Shown here: piece after piece, positions 8,187-17,332 of the stretch
Layout: the number at the start of each line of letters is the position of its first letter
How positions within the stretch are numbered: position 1 is the first letter of the stretch
Assembly: GCA_018261615.1 (NCBI GenBank)
Contig: JAGTSE010000038.1
Location: 1 to 39,428 of the forward strand
Origin: Pseudomonadota bacterium
Lineage (GTDB): Bacteria; Pseudomonadota; Gammaproteobacteria; Enterobacterales; Enterobacteriaceae
Direction: 5' to 3'
Length of the DNA stretch: 39,428 bases
Program-made: the position numbers and the translations under genes
Notes under the pieces: generated by a model
Told to the model about the DNA's origin: nothing
Seen by the model: the letters and a program-made list of their open reading frames with translations, nothing else
Databases searched by the model: none

Positions 8187-11100
8187 TTAAGAGGCATCCA
8201 CCGTACCAGGGAGCGTTTCCGGCAGTTGAGCAGCAAAACCGCGCAGCCCCACGACGTGTACATGCTCATGATTCTGGAAGACTTTACGCACCAGTTTATA
8301 GGTGGTGCCTTTTTCCGGACTGATATTTTCCGGTGCCGCGATAATCAACTGCATCTGTAAACGCTCGCACAGCTCAAACAGCGTAGCGATGGAGCGGGCA
8401 TCAAGACGCGCCGCCTCGTCGAGGAACAGCAGGCGACACGGCGAAATGTCCTTGCCGCGCAGACGACGGGCTTCGTCTTCCCAGCTCTGCACCACCATCA
8501 CCAGAATCGACATCCCGGTACCGATAGCTTCACCGGTCGACAGCGCGCCAGATTCCGCACGCAGCCAGCCATCGGAACCGCGGTTAACTTCCACTTCCAT
8601 CTCCAGATAGTTGCGGTAGTCGAGCAGCTCTTCGCCGATGGTTTGTGGCGTCCGCTGGCCCATATCGACTTGCGGATTCAGACGCTGATAGAGCTTCGCC
8701 AGCGCTTCGGAGAAGGTCAGGCGGTTACTGTTAAACAGATCCTGATGCTGTTCATGTTGTTCAGAAAGCACCGTCAGCAGCGTCGCATGGGTTTCCCGCA
8801 CGTTCACGTTCAGCCGCACGCTATTAACCTGACCAAACGAAACGCTTTGCAGCCCCTGGTTCAGCATGCGAATACGATTCTGCTCACGCTGGATGGTTTT
8901 ACGGATGATGTTCGCTGCACTACGGGAGCTGATAGCCAGCTTCTGCTCGCGTGAGGTCAGCTCTTCCGTCAGACGGCTTAACTCGATCTCCATCTGTTCG
9001 ATCGCTTCCACCGGATCGTCAGTGCGAATAATATCCTGACGGATACGTTCGCGCAGATGCTGATACACCGCCACAAAGAACTGGATTTTACGTTCCGGGC
9101 GCTTCGGATCTTCCGACATACGCAGCACATCACGCAGGTGTTCGTTATCCGCCACCGCCAGACGCAGCGCACCCAACGCTTTATCCGACATGGATCGCAG
9201 TTCGTCAGCCGAAAGATAGGCCAGCTCGCGACGGTGCAGACGGCGCTCGACGCCATTGTCTTTCACCATGCGCATCACCGCGCACCAGCCCGCTTTTGCC
9301 GTTACCACCTGCTCGCGCATTTCGTGATAATCGCGCTCCAGGCGACGCAGTTTGCGGGTCAGGTTATCCATCTCCGCTTCACAGAAGGTGAGCGCTTTTT
9401 CCAGTTGATTGCGACGCGCACGGTTGGTGGAGAGTTGCGCATGCAGTTCATCACGACGAATACGCGCCCGCTCTTCTGCGCCGCCATCGGCGCGGACTCC
9501 GATCTCCTGCAACTCTTTTTGCAGATCGTTAAGCAGCTCTTTTTTGGTATCAAACGAACTTTTCAGCGAGGCCAGCACCTGGTTGTACTGGCCGAACTGC
9601 GCGGCATGGCTGCGCATCGTTTCACGCGCCCGGGTACGTTCAGTTTCCGCCAGATCCAGACGCTGACGTAACTTCTCGTTCAGATCGTTATTGCCGTTGA
9701 ACATCTCCGCCGAATCGGAGTAGCTGAAGTGCGCGCGGCGCTGTACCACTTCCGCCAGCACAAACGCTTGCTGACGAGCATCACGTTGCACCTGTTGGGA
9801 TTCGGCATAGTCGGCTTTCAACTGCTCAAACTGTTCCGGGTCACTTTGCAGTACAGAAACAACCGGTTCCAGTTTTGCCAGTTGGTTGCCAAACTGCTGA
9901 ATAAAGCGCGTGGCTTCCTGCGCTTCGTCCAGGCGTTCCTGTATTTCATCAACGCGATCGGCCAGTGTATCGTCAGCCAGCAAATTCACGCGCGGCAGCA
10001 GGCGGTTAAGCTGGGCAACGCCCTCTTTCGCTTGTTCAAACTGCACACGGTTTTGCTGGTTGTCGTTTTCATGATTGCTGATAGCACGCTCCAGCTCGCC
10101 GCGGCGGCTGTTGAGCGTGCGGATTTCCGCTTCCGGATCGTCCTCAAACGCAACCGCCAGATGGCTGCCGATAAAGCGGCTGAATGCCTGATGTAGACGC
10201 TGCGTTTTTTGCACATCGAAAGAGAGCGTCGCAAAACGCTCGGCCAGCGCTTCACGCTCGGCGTGCAGGCTTTCGATGCGGCTTTCACGCGCCGCGCGGC
10301 CAAACAGCGGCAGCGTCGGGAAACGCGAATAACGCCACTGGCGATCGGCGATTTTCACCACCACCGCTTTTTCCAGTTCGTCGACGGCGAAAACGCTATC
10401 GTCAAAGGATTGCGGATCCCCTTCGATCAGATAGAGATCTTCCGGGCAATCTTCCAGCCCTGCCAGCATCTCTGCCACCTGCGACAGATCAGGAACCACG
10501 ATGGCGTGACGCGAAGGGCCATACAGCGCTGAATAATAGGGCGCATCGTCAATGCTGACATCGTCATAAATTTCCGACAGCAGCACGCCGCCAAAGCGTT
10601 CCGCCAGCGCGTTCAGACGAGCATCTTCCGCACCACCAGGCTGACTTAAACGTTCAATTTCATCATCGACGGCACGTTTACGCACGCCGACTTCATCTCG
10701 CTCAACGATCGCTTCGCGCTCACGCTCCAGCAATTGTTGCAGGTATTCCGTCACTTGCTGGCCAGATTCGAACTCTTCGCCGCTCTGCTCGCTCAGTTGT
10801 GTCAGGCTGCTCTGCGCCGCCAGCCATACAGGCGCGCGTTTGGTCAGCGTCTGAATGCGCGATTGCAGCTGTTCCAGCTCCTGGCGCAGCGTAAGACGCT
10901 GTTCACCGGCAGCAGCAACGTTATCGGAGAGCGCGGCGATTTGCGCCTCCAGCTCCTGATGCAGATTATCCAGCTCTTCGACGTCATACTGTTTGCCCTG
11001 ACGCTTGCAGAACTCGGCGAACAGACGCTCGGCCTCCTGCTGCTCACGCAGACGCTGTTCCAGCTCGTTCAACCGCATACGTAGCGGCTGCACCTGTTCA

Positions 11101-12635
11101 GCCAGATGGCGCTGGTTTACACCATCGCGCAGCAACTCGCGCGCCACTTCCCAGGCGTCATTACGCGCCAGCGGACCGTTGATGGCGACCACCAGTTGGT
11201 AAGCCTGCTCGAACTGGCTGTGCGCGGTCTGCGCAACGCTTAATTTCTGATCCAGCGACAGCAGTTTTTCGGTCGCTTCCTGCTCTTTGGCCTGGAAAGT
11301 TTCCAGCCATTCGTTAGCAGTTTCCGACGTGAGATCCGGCAGCCGGCACAGCTCTTTTGCCCGCTCCAGCGCCTGCAACGCCTGGTTGTACTGGATAGCG
11401 CGGGTTTGCTGCACATCCAGCGCCTGCTGGTAATCGGCAAGCTGGCTCTTCAGCTCATCCACTTCCAGCTCGGCGGCCTCGGCGCGGGCTTCGTTCTCTT
11501 CCTGACGCTCGGCGGCTTCAGCCACCACTTCGTGCTGCTCTTCGAGGCGAATCTGTAACTCTTCGAGATCCGCTTCATAGCGCTCTATTTTTTCCTGCTG
11601 TCGCAGCGCAGTTTGCACCAGGTTCAGATGGTCGCTGGCCGCCTGGTAATCGGCTTCCAGATCGCCTTCCGCACCGGCATGTTCTGCCAGCTCGCGTGCC
11701 ATATCGACATGCTTAAACTGCTCGGTAGCCAGTTGCTGGCGCGAGGTAAACAGATCCCGGCGAAACTCCAGCGCTTTATCAAGATGCACGCGGCGCTCAT
11801 TGGCATGGCGCATATAATCCGCCGCCACATAGTTGGTGGCTTCGCTGATCAAATGTTTGAACAGATCGCGATCCGACTGGGTCACGCGAATAGCTTCCAG
11901 CGTCATCCGGTTTTCGCGCAGCGCCGCTTCCATATCCTGGAACGCTTTACGCACACCGCTATTTTCCGGCAGCAGATAGTCGCGCAGCGAGCGGGTGATG
12001 GCACTGGAAATCCCGCCGTACAGCGAGGCTTCAATCAGGCGATAGAATTTGCTGCGATCCGATGCGGAACGCAGACGGCGCGCGACGATGCCCAGATCGA
12101 ACATCAGCGCGTGGTAATCGGTGATAGAGTTGAACTGCTTAAACTGCACGCCTTCCATCGCATCCAGTTTGTCTTTCACTTCCTGCAATGACAGCACGCG
12201 TGCCTGCCGCTCGTTCAGCGTTTCGGTCAGCAACTGCGTCGGCAATACGGAGGTCGGCAGGCCCTGAATGGCGAAAGGTTTAATATCCACTTTACGATCG
12301 CGACCGGCAACCTGTTGCAGACGCACCCCCACCAGTACGCGCTGATGGCGGGAGTTGATCACGTCCAGCACCGAATAGCAGACACCGGCTTTCAGCTTAC
12401 CGTGCAGCCCTTTATCACGGGAGCCCGAGGTCGCGCCCGCTTCGGTGGTGTTACGGAAGTGCAGCAGCGTCAGATCGGGGATCAGCGCCGTGACAAACGC
12501 CGCCATGGTGGTGGATTTCCCGGCACCGTTCCCCCCGGAAAGCGTGGTAACCAGCTCATCCAGATCAAAGGTGCGGGCGAAAAAGCCGTTCCAGTTAATC
12601 AGCGTTAGCGAACGAAATTTACCACGATCGATCAT
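8187..12635 (-). CDS. mukB: Chromosome partition protein MukB
   Basis: SMC-like ATPase, the core of the MukBEF condensin that organises and segregates the chromosome. It is 1482 residues, against 1486 in E. coli. The head is split. Walker A is GGNGAGKST with K40 near the N-terminus. The signature LSTGEAIGTG (L1365, S1366) and Walker B LLFLDEA (D1406, E1407) are near the C-terminus, with the same numbering as in E. coli. Between them are long Glu/Gln/Arg-rich coiled coils and a hinge at about residues 640-780. Its ATG shares one base with the mukE stop, indicating translational coupling. MukB works as a dimer with kleisin MukF and MukE, both encoded just upstream. Confidence 0.98.
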   Translation of the reverse strand: MIDRGKFRSLTLINWNGFFARTFDLDELVTTLSGGNGAGKSTTMAAFVTALIPDLTLLHFRNTTEAGATSGSRDKGLHGKLKAGVCYSVLDVINSRHQRVLVGVRLQQVAGRDRKVDIKPFAIQGLPTSVLPTQLLTETLNERQARVLSLQEVKDKLDAMEGVQFKQFNSITDYHALMFDLGIVARRLRSASDRSKFYRLIEASLYGGISSAITRSLRDYLLPENSGVRKAFQDMEAALRENRMTLEAIRVTQSDRDLFKHLISEATNYVAADYMRHANERRVHLDKALEFRRDLFTSRQQLATEQFKHVDMARELAEHAGAEGDLEADYQAASDHLNLVQTALRQQEKIERYEADLEELQIRLEEQHEVVAEAAERQEENEARAEAAELEVDELKSQLADYQQALDVQQTRAIQYNQALQALERAKELCRLPDLTSETANEWLETFQAKEQEATEKLLSLDQKLSVAQTAHSQFEQAYQLVVAINGPLARNDAWEVARELLRDGVNQRHLAEQVQPLRMRLNELEQRLREQQEAERLFAEFCKRQGKQYDVEELDNLHQELEAQIAALSDNVAAAGEQRLTLRQELEQLQSRIQTLTKRAPVWLAAQSSLTQLSEQSGEEFESGQQVTEYLQQLLEREREAIVERDEVGVRKRAVDDEIERLSQPGGAEDARLNALAERFGGVLLSEIYDDVSIDDAPYYSALYGPSRHAIVVPDLSQVAEMLAGLEDCPEDLYLIEGDPQSFDDSVFAVDELEKAVVVKIADRQWRYSRFPTLPLFGRAARESRIESLHAEREALAERFATLSFDVQKTQRLHQAFSRFIGSHLAVAFEDDPEAEIRTLNSRRGELERAISNHENDNQQNRVQFEQAKEGVAQLNRLLPRVNLLADDTLADRVDEIQERLDEAQEATRFIQQFGNQLAKLEPVVSVLQSDPEQFEQLKADYAESQQVQRDARQQAFVLAEVVQRRAHFSYSDSAEMFNGNNDLNEKLRQRLDLAETERTRARETMRSHAAQFGQYNQVLASLKSSFDTKKELLNDLQKELQEIGVRADGGAEERARIRRDELHAQLSTNRARRNQLEKALTFCEAEMDNLTRKLRRLERDYHEMREQVVTAKAGWCAVMRMVKDNGVERRLHRRELAYLSADELRSMSDKALGALRLAVADNEHLRDVLRMSEDPKRPERKIQFFVAVYQHLRERIRQDIIRTDDPVEAIEQMEIELSRLTEELTSREQKLAISSRSAANIIRKTIQREQNRIRMLNQGLQSVSFGQVNSVRLNVNVRETHATLLTVLSEQHEQHQDLFNSNRLTFSEALAKLYQRLNPQVDMGQRTPQTIGEELLDYRNYLEMEVEVNRGSDGWLRAESGALSTGEAIGTGMSILVMVVQSWEDEARRLRGKDISPCRLLFLDEAARLDARSIATLFELCERLQMQLIIAAPENISPEKGTTYKLVRKVFQNHEHVHVVGLRGFAAQLPETLPGTVDAS

Positions 12636-13339
12636 TACTCTTCCTCCGAGCTATCCGGCTGATTTTCTTCAGGCTCATCATTGAGCTGCAAGTGGTTTTC
12701 GACTGGCATGGCTTCACCGTCGCGGATCATACGCAGTTGCGCTTCGCGCGGATCGTCGCCGGAGCGGACATCTGCGCCAAAGCGGAACACCGATTCCGTG
12801 ATGCGAAATTTGCTGCTGTCATTGCCCATAAACCAGATCATGCCAAGGCGACGCAGACGGTTGAGCGAGGAGCGTATCTTTTCCTGCAACTTCTGCCGGT
12901 CAAGATCGGATCCGGTTGAGCGGTTGTTGACCAGTTTCAACAGTTTCGGTTCATCGGCCAGCGACAGCAGTTCGTCATACAACTCCTGTTGCGTGAAGAT
13001 CCCTTCATTCGCCAGACGTTCCGGGCTCAGGTACAGATAGCAGAGAATTTTACCAACCATCATATCCAGCTCGGAAAGCACCGAACGCGGAATCAGCGTG
13101 GTGGAGCGCGGGCGCAGATAGAAGAAACCTTCCGGCGCACGGATCAACTCAACGTTGTAACGCGCGTAAAACTCTTCCAGATGCTCCTGAAAGTCCATCA
13201 AAAAGGCGTGATTATCCAGCTCGTCAAGGCCGATATGTCGTCCTGAGCGCAATGCGCTGTCGAGCGCCGGAAACAATGGGTTAGCCAGCGCCTGCGCCAG
13301 TTTAACCGGCATCACTTGTTCAATATTTGTCGATGACAT
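12635..13339 (-). CDS. mukE: Chromosome partition protein MukE
   Basis: Winged-helix (KITE-type) subunit that binds the MukF linker and regulates MukB ATPase and DNA loading. The chosen ATG at 13339 gives 234 residues beginning MSSTNIEQVMPVKLAQ, the length and start I know for E. coli. An in-frame ATG at 13366 would add nine residues, but they only translate the end of mukF. Sequence is almost identical to E. coli except in the acidic tail (LNDEPEENQPDSSEEE). The gene overlaps the end of mukF by 20 bases and shares one base with mukB, so translation is coupled across the operon. Confidence 0.95.
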   Translation of the reverse strand: MSSTNIEQVMPVKLAQALANPLFPALDSALRSGRHIGLDELDNHAFLMDFQEHLEEFYARYNVELIRAPEGFFYLRPRSTTLIPRSVLSELDMMVGKILCYLYLSPERLANEGIFTQQELYDELLSLADEPKLLKLVNNRSTGSDLDRQKLQEKIRSSLNRLRRLGMIWFMGNDSSKFRITESVFRFGADVRSGDDPREAQLRMIRDGEAMPVENHLQLNDEPEENQPDSSEEE

Positions 13340-14642
13340 GCGCCTGTACCTTGGCTCCGTAATCATTAATCGGCTGCCATTTCGGCGGCAGTCCGGTGAA
13401 ATCTGCTTGCGCTACGCCAAGACGTACCGCCTGATCGACCACAATACGCGCGATGTCGAAATGCCGGACACGCGGATACTGCGTCAGATATTCGCGGGTG
13501 ACCAGCCCAAGATCCAGCGGCACACCTTTGGTTTTATAAATCGCAAGTTGCTGCTCAATCATTGCCGCCAGCTGTTCGCGGATTTCGTTAAACTCTTCGA
13601 ACTCCAGATCCGGCGGCAGTTCGCCGGTCACCTCTTCATCGCGCAGCGCCATCTCCTCGTCGCGCATATCCAACAGCCTGTCGGCGTTGGCGTAGGTCAA
13701 TGCCCACGGAGCATCAAACCAGGACTGCACCGACTGGCGCAAACGCTGAGCGAAGACACGGTTTTTATCCATATCGATAGCGGTACGGATAAACTTGTGC
13801 ACATGGCGGTCGTAACCGATCCACAGATCGATCGACTGCTGACCCCAGCTCACAATGCGATCCAGCTTACTTTGCAGGTTGAACACCAGTTGATCGAGGA
13901 ACTCCAGATCGTCGCGGCCTACGGTGGCATCCTGAATGCTCAGCAGATTCGCCTGAAGTTTGTCCCCGGCGGCATCCAGCGTATCCTGCAACTCACGCAG
14001 TGTACCGGAGGTTTCTGACAGCAAAAGTTCACAGCTGGAAATGGCCGCCCGCCAGTCTTTATTCAGCAACTGCGCGATATCATCTTTCACCTGCTGCTGC
14101 TGTTCATCCATCACACGCTGGGTCAAATCGATGCTGTCGAAAATCTCCGCCACCGAATATTTCAGCGGTGCAAAGACGTTACGATGCCAGTGAAATTCGT
14201 CACCGCCCTCTTCCGCCGCGTCAGCAGCGCGTTTTAGCTCGCTTGCCACAATCGACAACTGCATAGAGAGACGTAGCGTGGAAAACTCACGCTGGCGGAT
14301 GTAGTAATCAGTGATGCCGATGCCGAGCGGCGTCAAGCGGTAGATCGCATTGCCTTCCACTAGTTCGCTGGTAAAGCGGTTTAACAAACGCTGACGCACC
14401 ATGTCATTGATAGCGTTATTGGCACGCTGAACGATGGTTTCGCTAGTTTGCTCAAACGCCTCGCTGACGTGGCGAAACGCGTCCACCAATTCGCCTTCGC
14501 TCATCTCGCCATCAAGACGCTCGCCGTTGAGCGTGGCGATAGCCAGCAAAAAAGAGAGCCTGTCGACTGGCAGCGAGATAGCGAAATCATTTTTCCTGGC
14601 CCAGGCAACCAGTTCGGGGACTGTCTGGGAAAATTCACTCAT
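13320..14642 (-). CDS. mukF: Chromosome partition protein MukF (kleisin)
   Basis: Kleisin subunit of MukBEF. Its N-terminal winged-helix domain dimerises and its C-terminal winged helix (ending GAKVQAHVIDKY) caps a MukB head; the acidic middle linker (DEEMALRDEEVTGELPPDLEFEEFNE-like, about residues 295-330) binds MukE. The ATG at 14642 gives 440 residues starting MSEFSQTVPELVAWARKND, as in E. coli, with AAGGA as Shine-Dalgarno. An upstream in-frame ATG at 14657 lies inside cmoM and adds only five residues. The start overlaps the cmoM stop by 8 bases. Confidence 0.96.
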   Translation of the reverse strand: MSEFSQTVPELVAWARKNDFAISLPVDRLSFLLAIATLNGERLDGEMSEGELVDAFRHVSEAFEQTSETIVQRANNAINDMVRQRLLNRFTSELVEGNAIYRLTPLGIGITDYYIRQREFSTLRLSMQLSIVASELKRAADAAEEGGDEFHWHRNVFAPLKYSVAEIFDSIDLTQRVMDEQQQQVKDDIAQLLNKDWRAAISSCELLLSETSGTLRELQDTLDAAGDKLQANLLSIQDATVGRDDLEFLDQLVFNLQSKLDRIVSWGQQSIDLWIGYDRHVHKFIRTAIDMDKNRVFAQRLRQSVQSWFDAPWALTYANADRLLDMRDEEMALRDEEVTGELPPDLEFEEFNEIREQLAAMIEQQLAIYKTKGVPLDLGLVTREYLTQYPRVRHFDIARIVVDQAVRLGVAQADFTGLPPKWQPINDYGAKVQAHVIDKY

Positions 14643-15429
14643 CGTTTGTCCTTCCATCGATTTGCGGCTTAAGCGCTGTCACATGAATGTAGCGGCCAAG
14701 GCTGATATACGGCTCCTGACGACAAAAGCGTGTTTCAAGCTCGAGCAATGCGTCAAAACAGTCGTGCTGTTGATGTTTTTCACGCAGGTAATCGTGAAAA
14801 ACCCGTACGCCGGTTTTACCGGTAATGCGCCAGCCAATCTGTTCGAGCCAGCCGTAAACGTCCGCAGGATTGCGCGGATAGTCCGGGGAAAGGGTGCGTT
14901 TTTTACGTTTTGGCATACCTGCTTTCACGTAGTCGAAATTCCCTGCCACCATATTGTGCATTAGCAGACCGTCGGCATTATAAAACATCAATGACAACGC
15001 GCCGCCCGGGCGCAGCATCAACCACAATTTTTCTAATGCAAATACGGGTTCTGCCACCCATTCAAGCACAGCATGGAACAATATCAGATCAACGGGCGAT
15101 TCCAAATGCTCAGCCACATCCTGAACGGCGCATTGTACAAAATGCATGTTACCGCTCACACCTTTCGCCTCTGCTGCGGTTTGTGCACGCGCGATCATCT
15201 CTTTAGACACATCGCACAGGGTAACGTGGTGGCCCAACTGCGCCATCCGAATCGCCGTTTGCCCTTCGCCTCCGCCTGCATCCAGAACCCGCAACGGAAC
15301 ATTGCCACGCGTTGCCAGCAGCGCATCAAGATCCTGCCACAGGATCGCCTGCCGCAACTGCCCTTTGGTAGTGCCGTAGATGTTGCGCGAGAATTTCTCC
15401 GCGATATCGTCGAAGTTACGATCCTGCAT
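14635..15429 (-). CDS. cmoM: tRNA 5-carboxymethoxyuridine methyltransferase CmoM (SmtA)
   Basis: SAM-dependent methyltransferase that methylates the carboxyl group of cmo5U34 in certain tRNAs to give mcmo5U, tuning wobble decoding. It is a class I Rossmann methyltransferase of 264 residues (E. coli about 261). Motif I is VLDAGGGEG (residues 48-56), followed by an acidic residue in TLCDVS at the second strand and VDLILFHAVLEWV at motif IV. The C-terminal part ends GRYIHVTALKPQIDGRTNDE. It is the first gene of the muk operon and overlaps mukF. The shared transcript with condensin is a conserved arrangement without a known functional link. It is divergent from elyC across 118 bases. Confidence 0.94.
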   Translation of the reverse strand: MQDRNFDDIAEKFSRNIYGTTKGQLRQAILWQDLDALLATRGNVPLRVLDAGGGEGQTAIRMAQLGHHVTLCDVSKEMIARAQTAAEAKGVSGNMHFVQCAVQDVAEHLESPVDLILFHAVLEWVAEPVFALEKLWLMLRPGGALSLMFYNADGLLMHNMVAGNFDYVKAGMPKRKKRTLSPDYPRNPADVYGWLEQIGWRITGKTGVRVFHDYLREKHQQHDCFDALLELETRFCRQEPYISLGRYIHVTALKPQIDGRTNDE

Positions 15430-15547
15430 GCTCGCTCCACGCTTTCGGCAAAACCGCTATTTTGTCACAGCCGTGACGAGAATGAACCCATCTGGTGTAA
15501 GATCGGCTGAAATCGCTTGCTGTATGCTCAAAAAGGAGACGGTTCCT

Positions 15548-16327
15548 GTGCTTTTCACCCTAAAAAAAATCCTGGGCGGCCTGATGCTTCCCCTGCCTTT
15601 TTTACTTTTGGTTATCGGGCTGGGGGTTATGCTTGTCTGGTTCAGCCGCTGGCAGAAAACGGGTAAGACATGTATTACTTTCGGCTGGCTGGTTTTGCTG
15701 CTGTTAAGCCTGCAACCGGTCGCGGATGGTCTGCTAAAACCTATCGAAGCGAAATATCCCACCTGGCGCGGCACACAGTCAGTGAAGTATATCGTCGTCC
15801 TTGGCGGTGGTTACACCTGGAATGATGCCTGGGCGCCCAGCTCAAACCTGATTAATAACAGTTTGCCTCGCCTGAATGAAGGGGTTCGCCTCTGGCAAGC
15901 CAATCCGGGCGCGAAACTGATCTTTACCGGCGCGGCAGCGAAAACCAACCCGGTCAGCACTGCAGAAGCCGGTGCGCGTGTGGCGGAAAGCCTTGGCGTC
16001 CCGCGCAGCGAAATCATCACGCTTAATGATCCCAAAGATACGGAAGAAGAAGCGGCAGCGGTGAAGCGAGCCATCGGCGATACGCCATTTCTGCTGGTGA
16101 CCTCCGCATCCCATTTGCCGCGAGCAATGATTTTCTTCCGGCATGCAGGGCTGCATCCGCTCCCCGCGCCGGCAAACCAGATGGCGATTGAGTCGCCGTT
16201 GAATCCGTGGGAGCGTATTATTCCTTCCCCGGTATGGCTGATGCACAGCGACCGGGTAGGCTATGAAACACTGGGGCGTATCTGGCAGTGGCTGAAAGGC
16301 AGTTCAGACCAGCCAGGGGAGCAGTGA
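15548..16327 (+). CDS. elyC: Envelope biogenesis factor ElyC (YcbC)
   Basis: Inner-membrane DUF218 protein. In E. coli its loss blocks peptidoglycan synthesis at low temperature and disturbs lipid carrier use. The start is a GTG at 15548, preceded by AAGGAG at 15533-15538 with 9-base spacing. This gives 259 residues, exactly the E. coli length; the in-frame ATGs upstream lack a ribosome binding site. Two transmembrane helices lie at about residues 12-32 and 43-57, followed by a DUF218 domain with YIVVLGGGY, NSLPRLNEGVRLW and VTSASHLPRAMIFF. The gene is divergent from cmoM, and its 3' end overlaps the end of ycbJ by 24 bases. Confidence 0.93.
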   Translation: MLFTLKKILGGLMLPLPFLLLVIGLGVMLVWFSRWQKTGKTCITFGWLVLLLLSLQPVADGLLKPIEAKYPTWRGTQSVKYIVVLGGGYTWNDAWAPSSNLINNSLPRLNEGVRLWQANPGAKLIFTGAAAKTNPVSTAEAGARVAESLGVPRSEIITLNDPKDTEEEAAAVKRAIGDTPFLLVTSASHLPRAMIFFRHAGLHPLPAPANQMAIESPLNPWERIIPSPVWLMHSDRVGYETLGRIWQWLKGSSDQPGEQ

Positions 16328-17197
16328 TTTCGAGGCGAGATCGAAATTGGCGCGGCTAAACCTGCCAGTGTTCACCAGTTGCGCCACCTCGTCCCAGAGC
16401 AGATAGAGCCAGCGCCGCCAGAGGAAAGATTCCGCCACTGGCGCACGCTGTAAATAGCGCCAAAGCAGCCCTTCCGCCTGCGGCCCATCGACGAGATGAA
16501 ACAGCTCATATTCACGAGGCGCCCACAGCATGATGCCAGGCCCCACCATCGCCAGCAGCTGATCGCTGCGAGCATCCTTCAGCATACTGCGCAGATTAAA
16601 GCTGCCGTGCACCAGCACACAGTTATCATTGAAACCGTCAAACAGCGCGGACAGGCATTCGCGGGTGCGAAACAACAGCCGTTTATCCTGCATGGTTAGC
16701 CCGGTATTCTGATATTGATTGAGGGTCGTCCACAGCACCTCCACGCGCTGGCGATACCATGACGGCCAGACATTTTCCTGGGTATTGTCGACCATGCCGA
16801 CGCAGCCGTGGCTATCCTGACGGTGCCAGGCAAGTAGCGCCTCAACAATCTGGTCCTTTAACTGTTCCCAGCGCTCTGGCGTGCGCGTCGGAGCTTCCAC
16901 TGGCACGCCGCGCAGACGCTCAATCAGCAACACATCAGGGCCGGGATGTTCTTCATGAGTCATCACCCCGTATACCACCGGCATCCGCACTGCACCATTC
17001 CTTGCCAGCATTGAGATCTTCCAGGCCAGTTGGCGAGCAATGCCCGGCGTAGAGAAACTCCGGGCCAGCAGCGGCAGCGGATTTCCCTGGCTGTCATACA
17101 GCGACCAGAGTGCAGAATCAGGCTTTTCACTGACACACTCCATGCGGCTCAGTTTTTCTCCCAGCAGATGACTCAGTTCAGCGCGCAGTTGTTCCAT
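16304..17197 (-). CDS. ycbJ: YcbJ, phosphotransferase-like protein of unknown function
   Basis: A 297-residue protein, the same length as and clearly orthologous to E. coli YcbJ. The overall pattern resembles the aminoglycoside phosphotransferase/choline kinase fold: a variable N-lobe with RSFSTPG, then ALLAWHRQD, then a catalytic-loop-like segment VLVHGSFNLRSML at about residues 195-206. The catalytic Asp of the HGD motif is replaced by Ser (HGS, S199), and the later metal-binding Asp is also not evident (MVGPGIMLW). An active kinase is therefore doubtful. It starts at ATG 17197 with a weak GAGGG Shine-Dalgarno. Function is unknown. The fold assignment is inference from motif shape. Confidence 0.85.
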   Translation of the reverse strand: MEQLRAELSHLLGEKLSRMECVSEKPDSALWSLYDSQGNPLPLLARSFSTPGIARQLAWKISMLARNGAVRMPVVYGVMTHEEHPGPDVLLIERLRGVPVEAPTRTPERWEQLKDQIVEALLAWHRQDSHGCVGMVDNTQENVWPSWYRQRVEVLWTTLNQYQNTGLTMQDKRLLFRTRECLSALFDGFNDNCVLVHGSFNLRSMLKDARSDQLLAMVGPGIMLWAPREYELFHLVDGPQAEGLLWRYLQRAPVAESFLWRRWLYLLWDEVAQLVNTGRFSRANFDLASKSLLPWLV

Positions 17198-17295
17198 AGC
17201 AGAATGCCCTCACAAAAACGACTGCTTTTATAATGAGCGCCTGCAGGACGGATGTCACCCTGGTAAGATCAAAACAGCGCAGGAATTTGACGGGA

Positions 17296-17323
17296 AACGG
17301 AAAACCCCCTCAGGACAGAGGGG
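17296..17323 (-). terminator. Probable kdsB terminator
   Basis: A 6-bp C/G stem (17306-17311 with 17318-17323) with a 6-base loop, followed on the minus strand by GTTTTCCGTTT. It lies just beyond the kdsB stop and before ycbJ. The short stem and broken T run make it moderate. Confidence 0.6.
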
Positions 17324-17332
17324 ATGAAAGAC

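Noticed and set aside
15380..15547. N-terminal extension of elyC to an upstream ATG
   Set aside because: The extension overlaps cmoM and lacks a ribosome site, whereas the GTG at 15548 has AAGGAG at good spacing and gives the family length.
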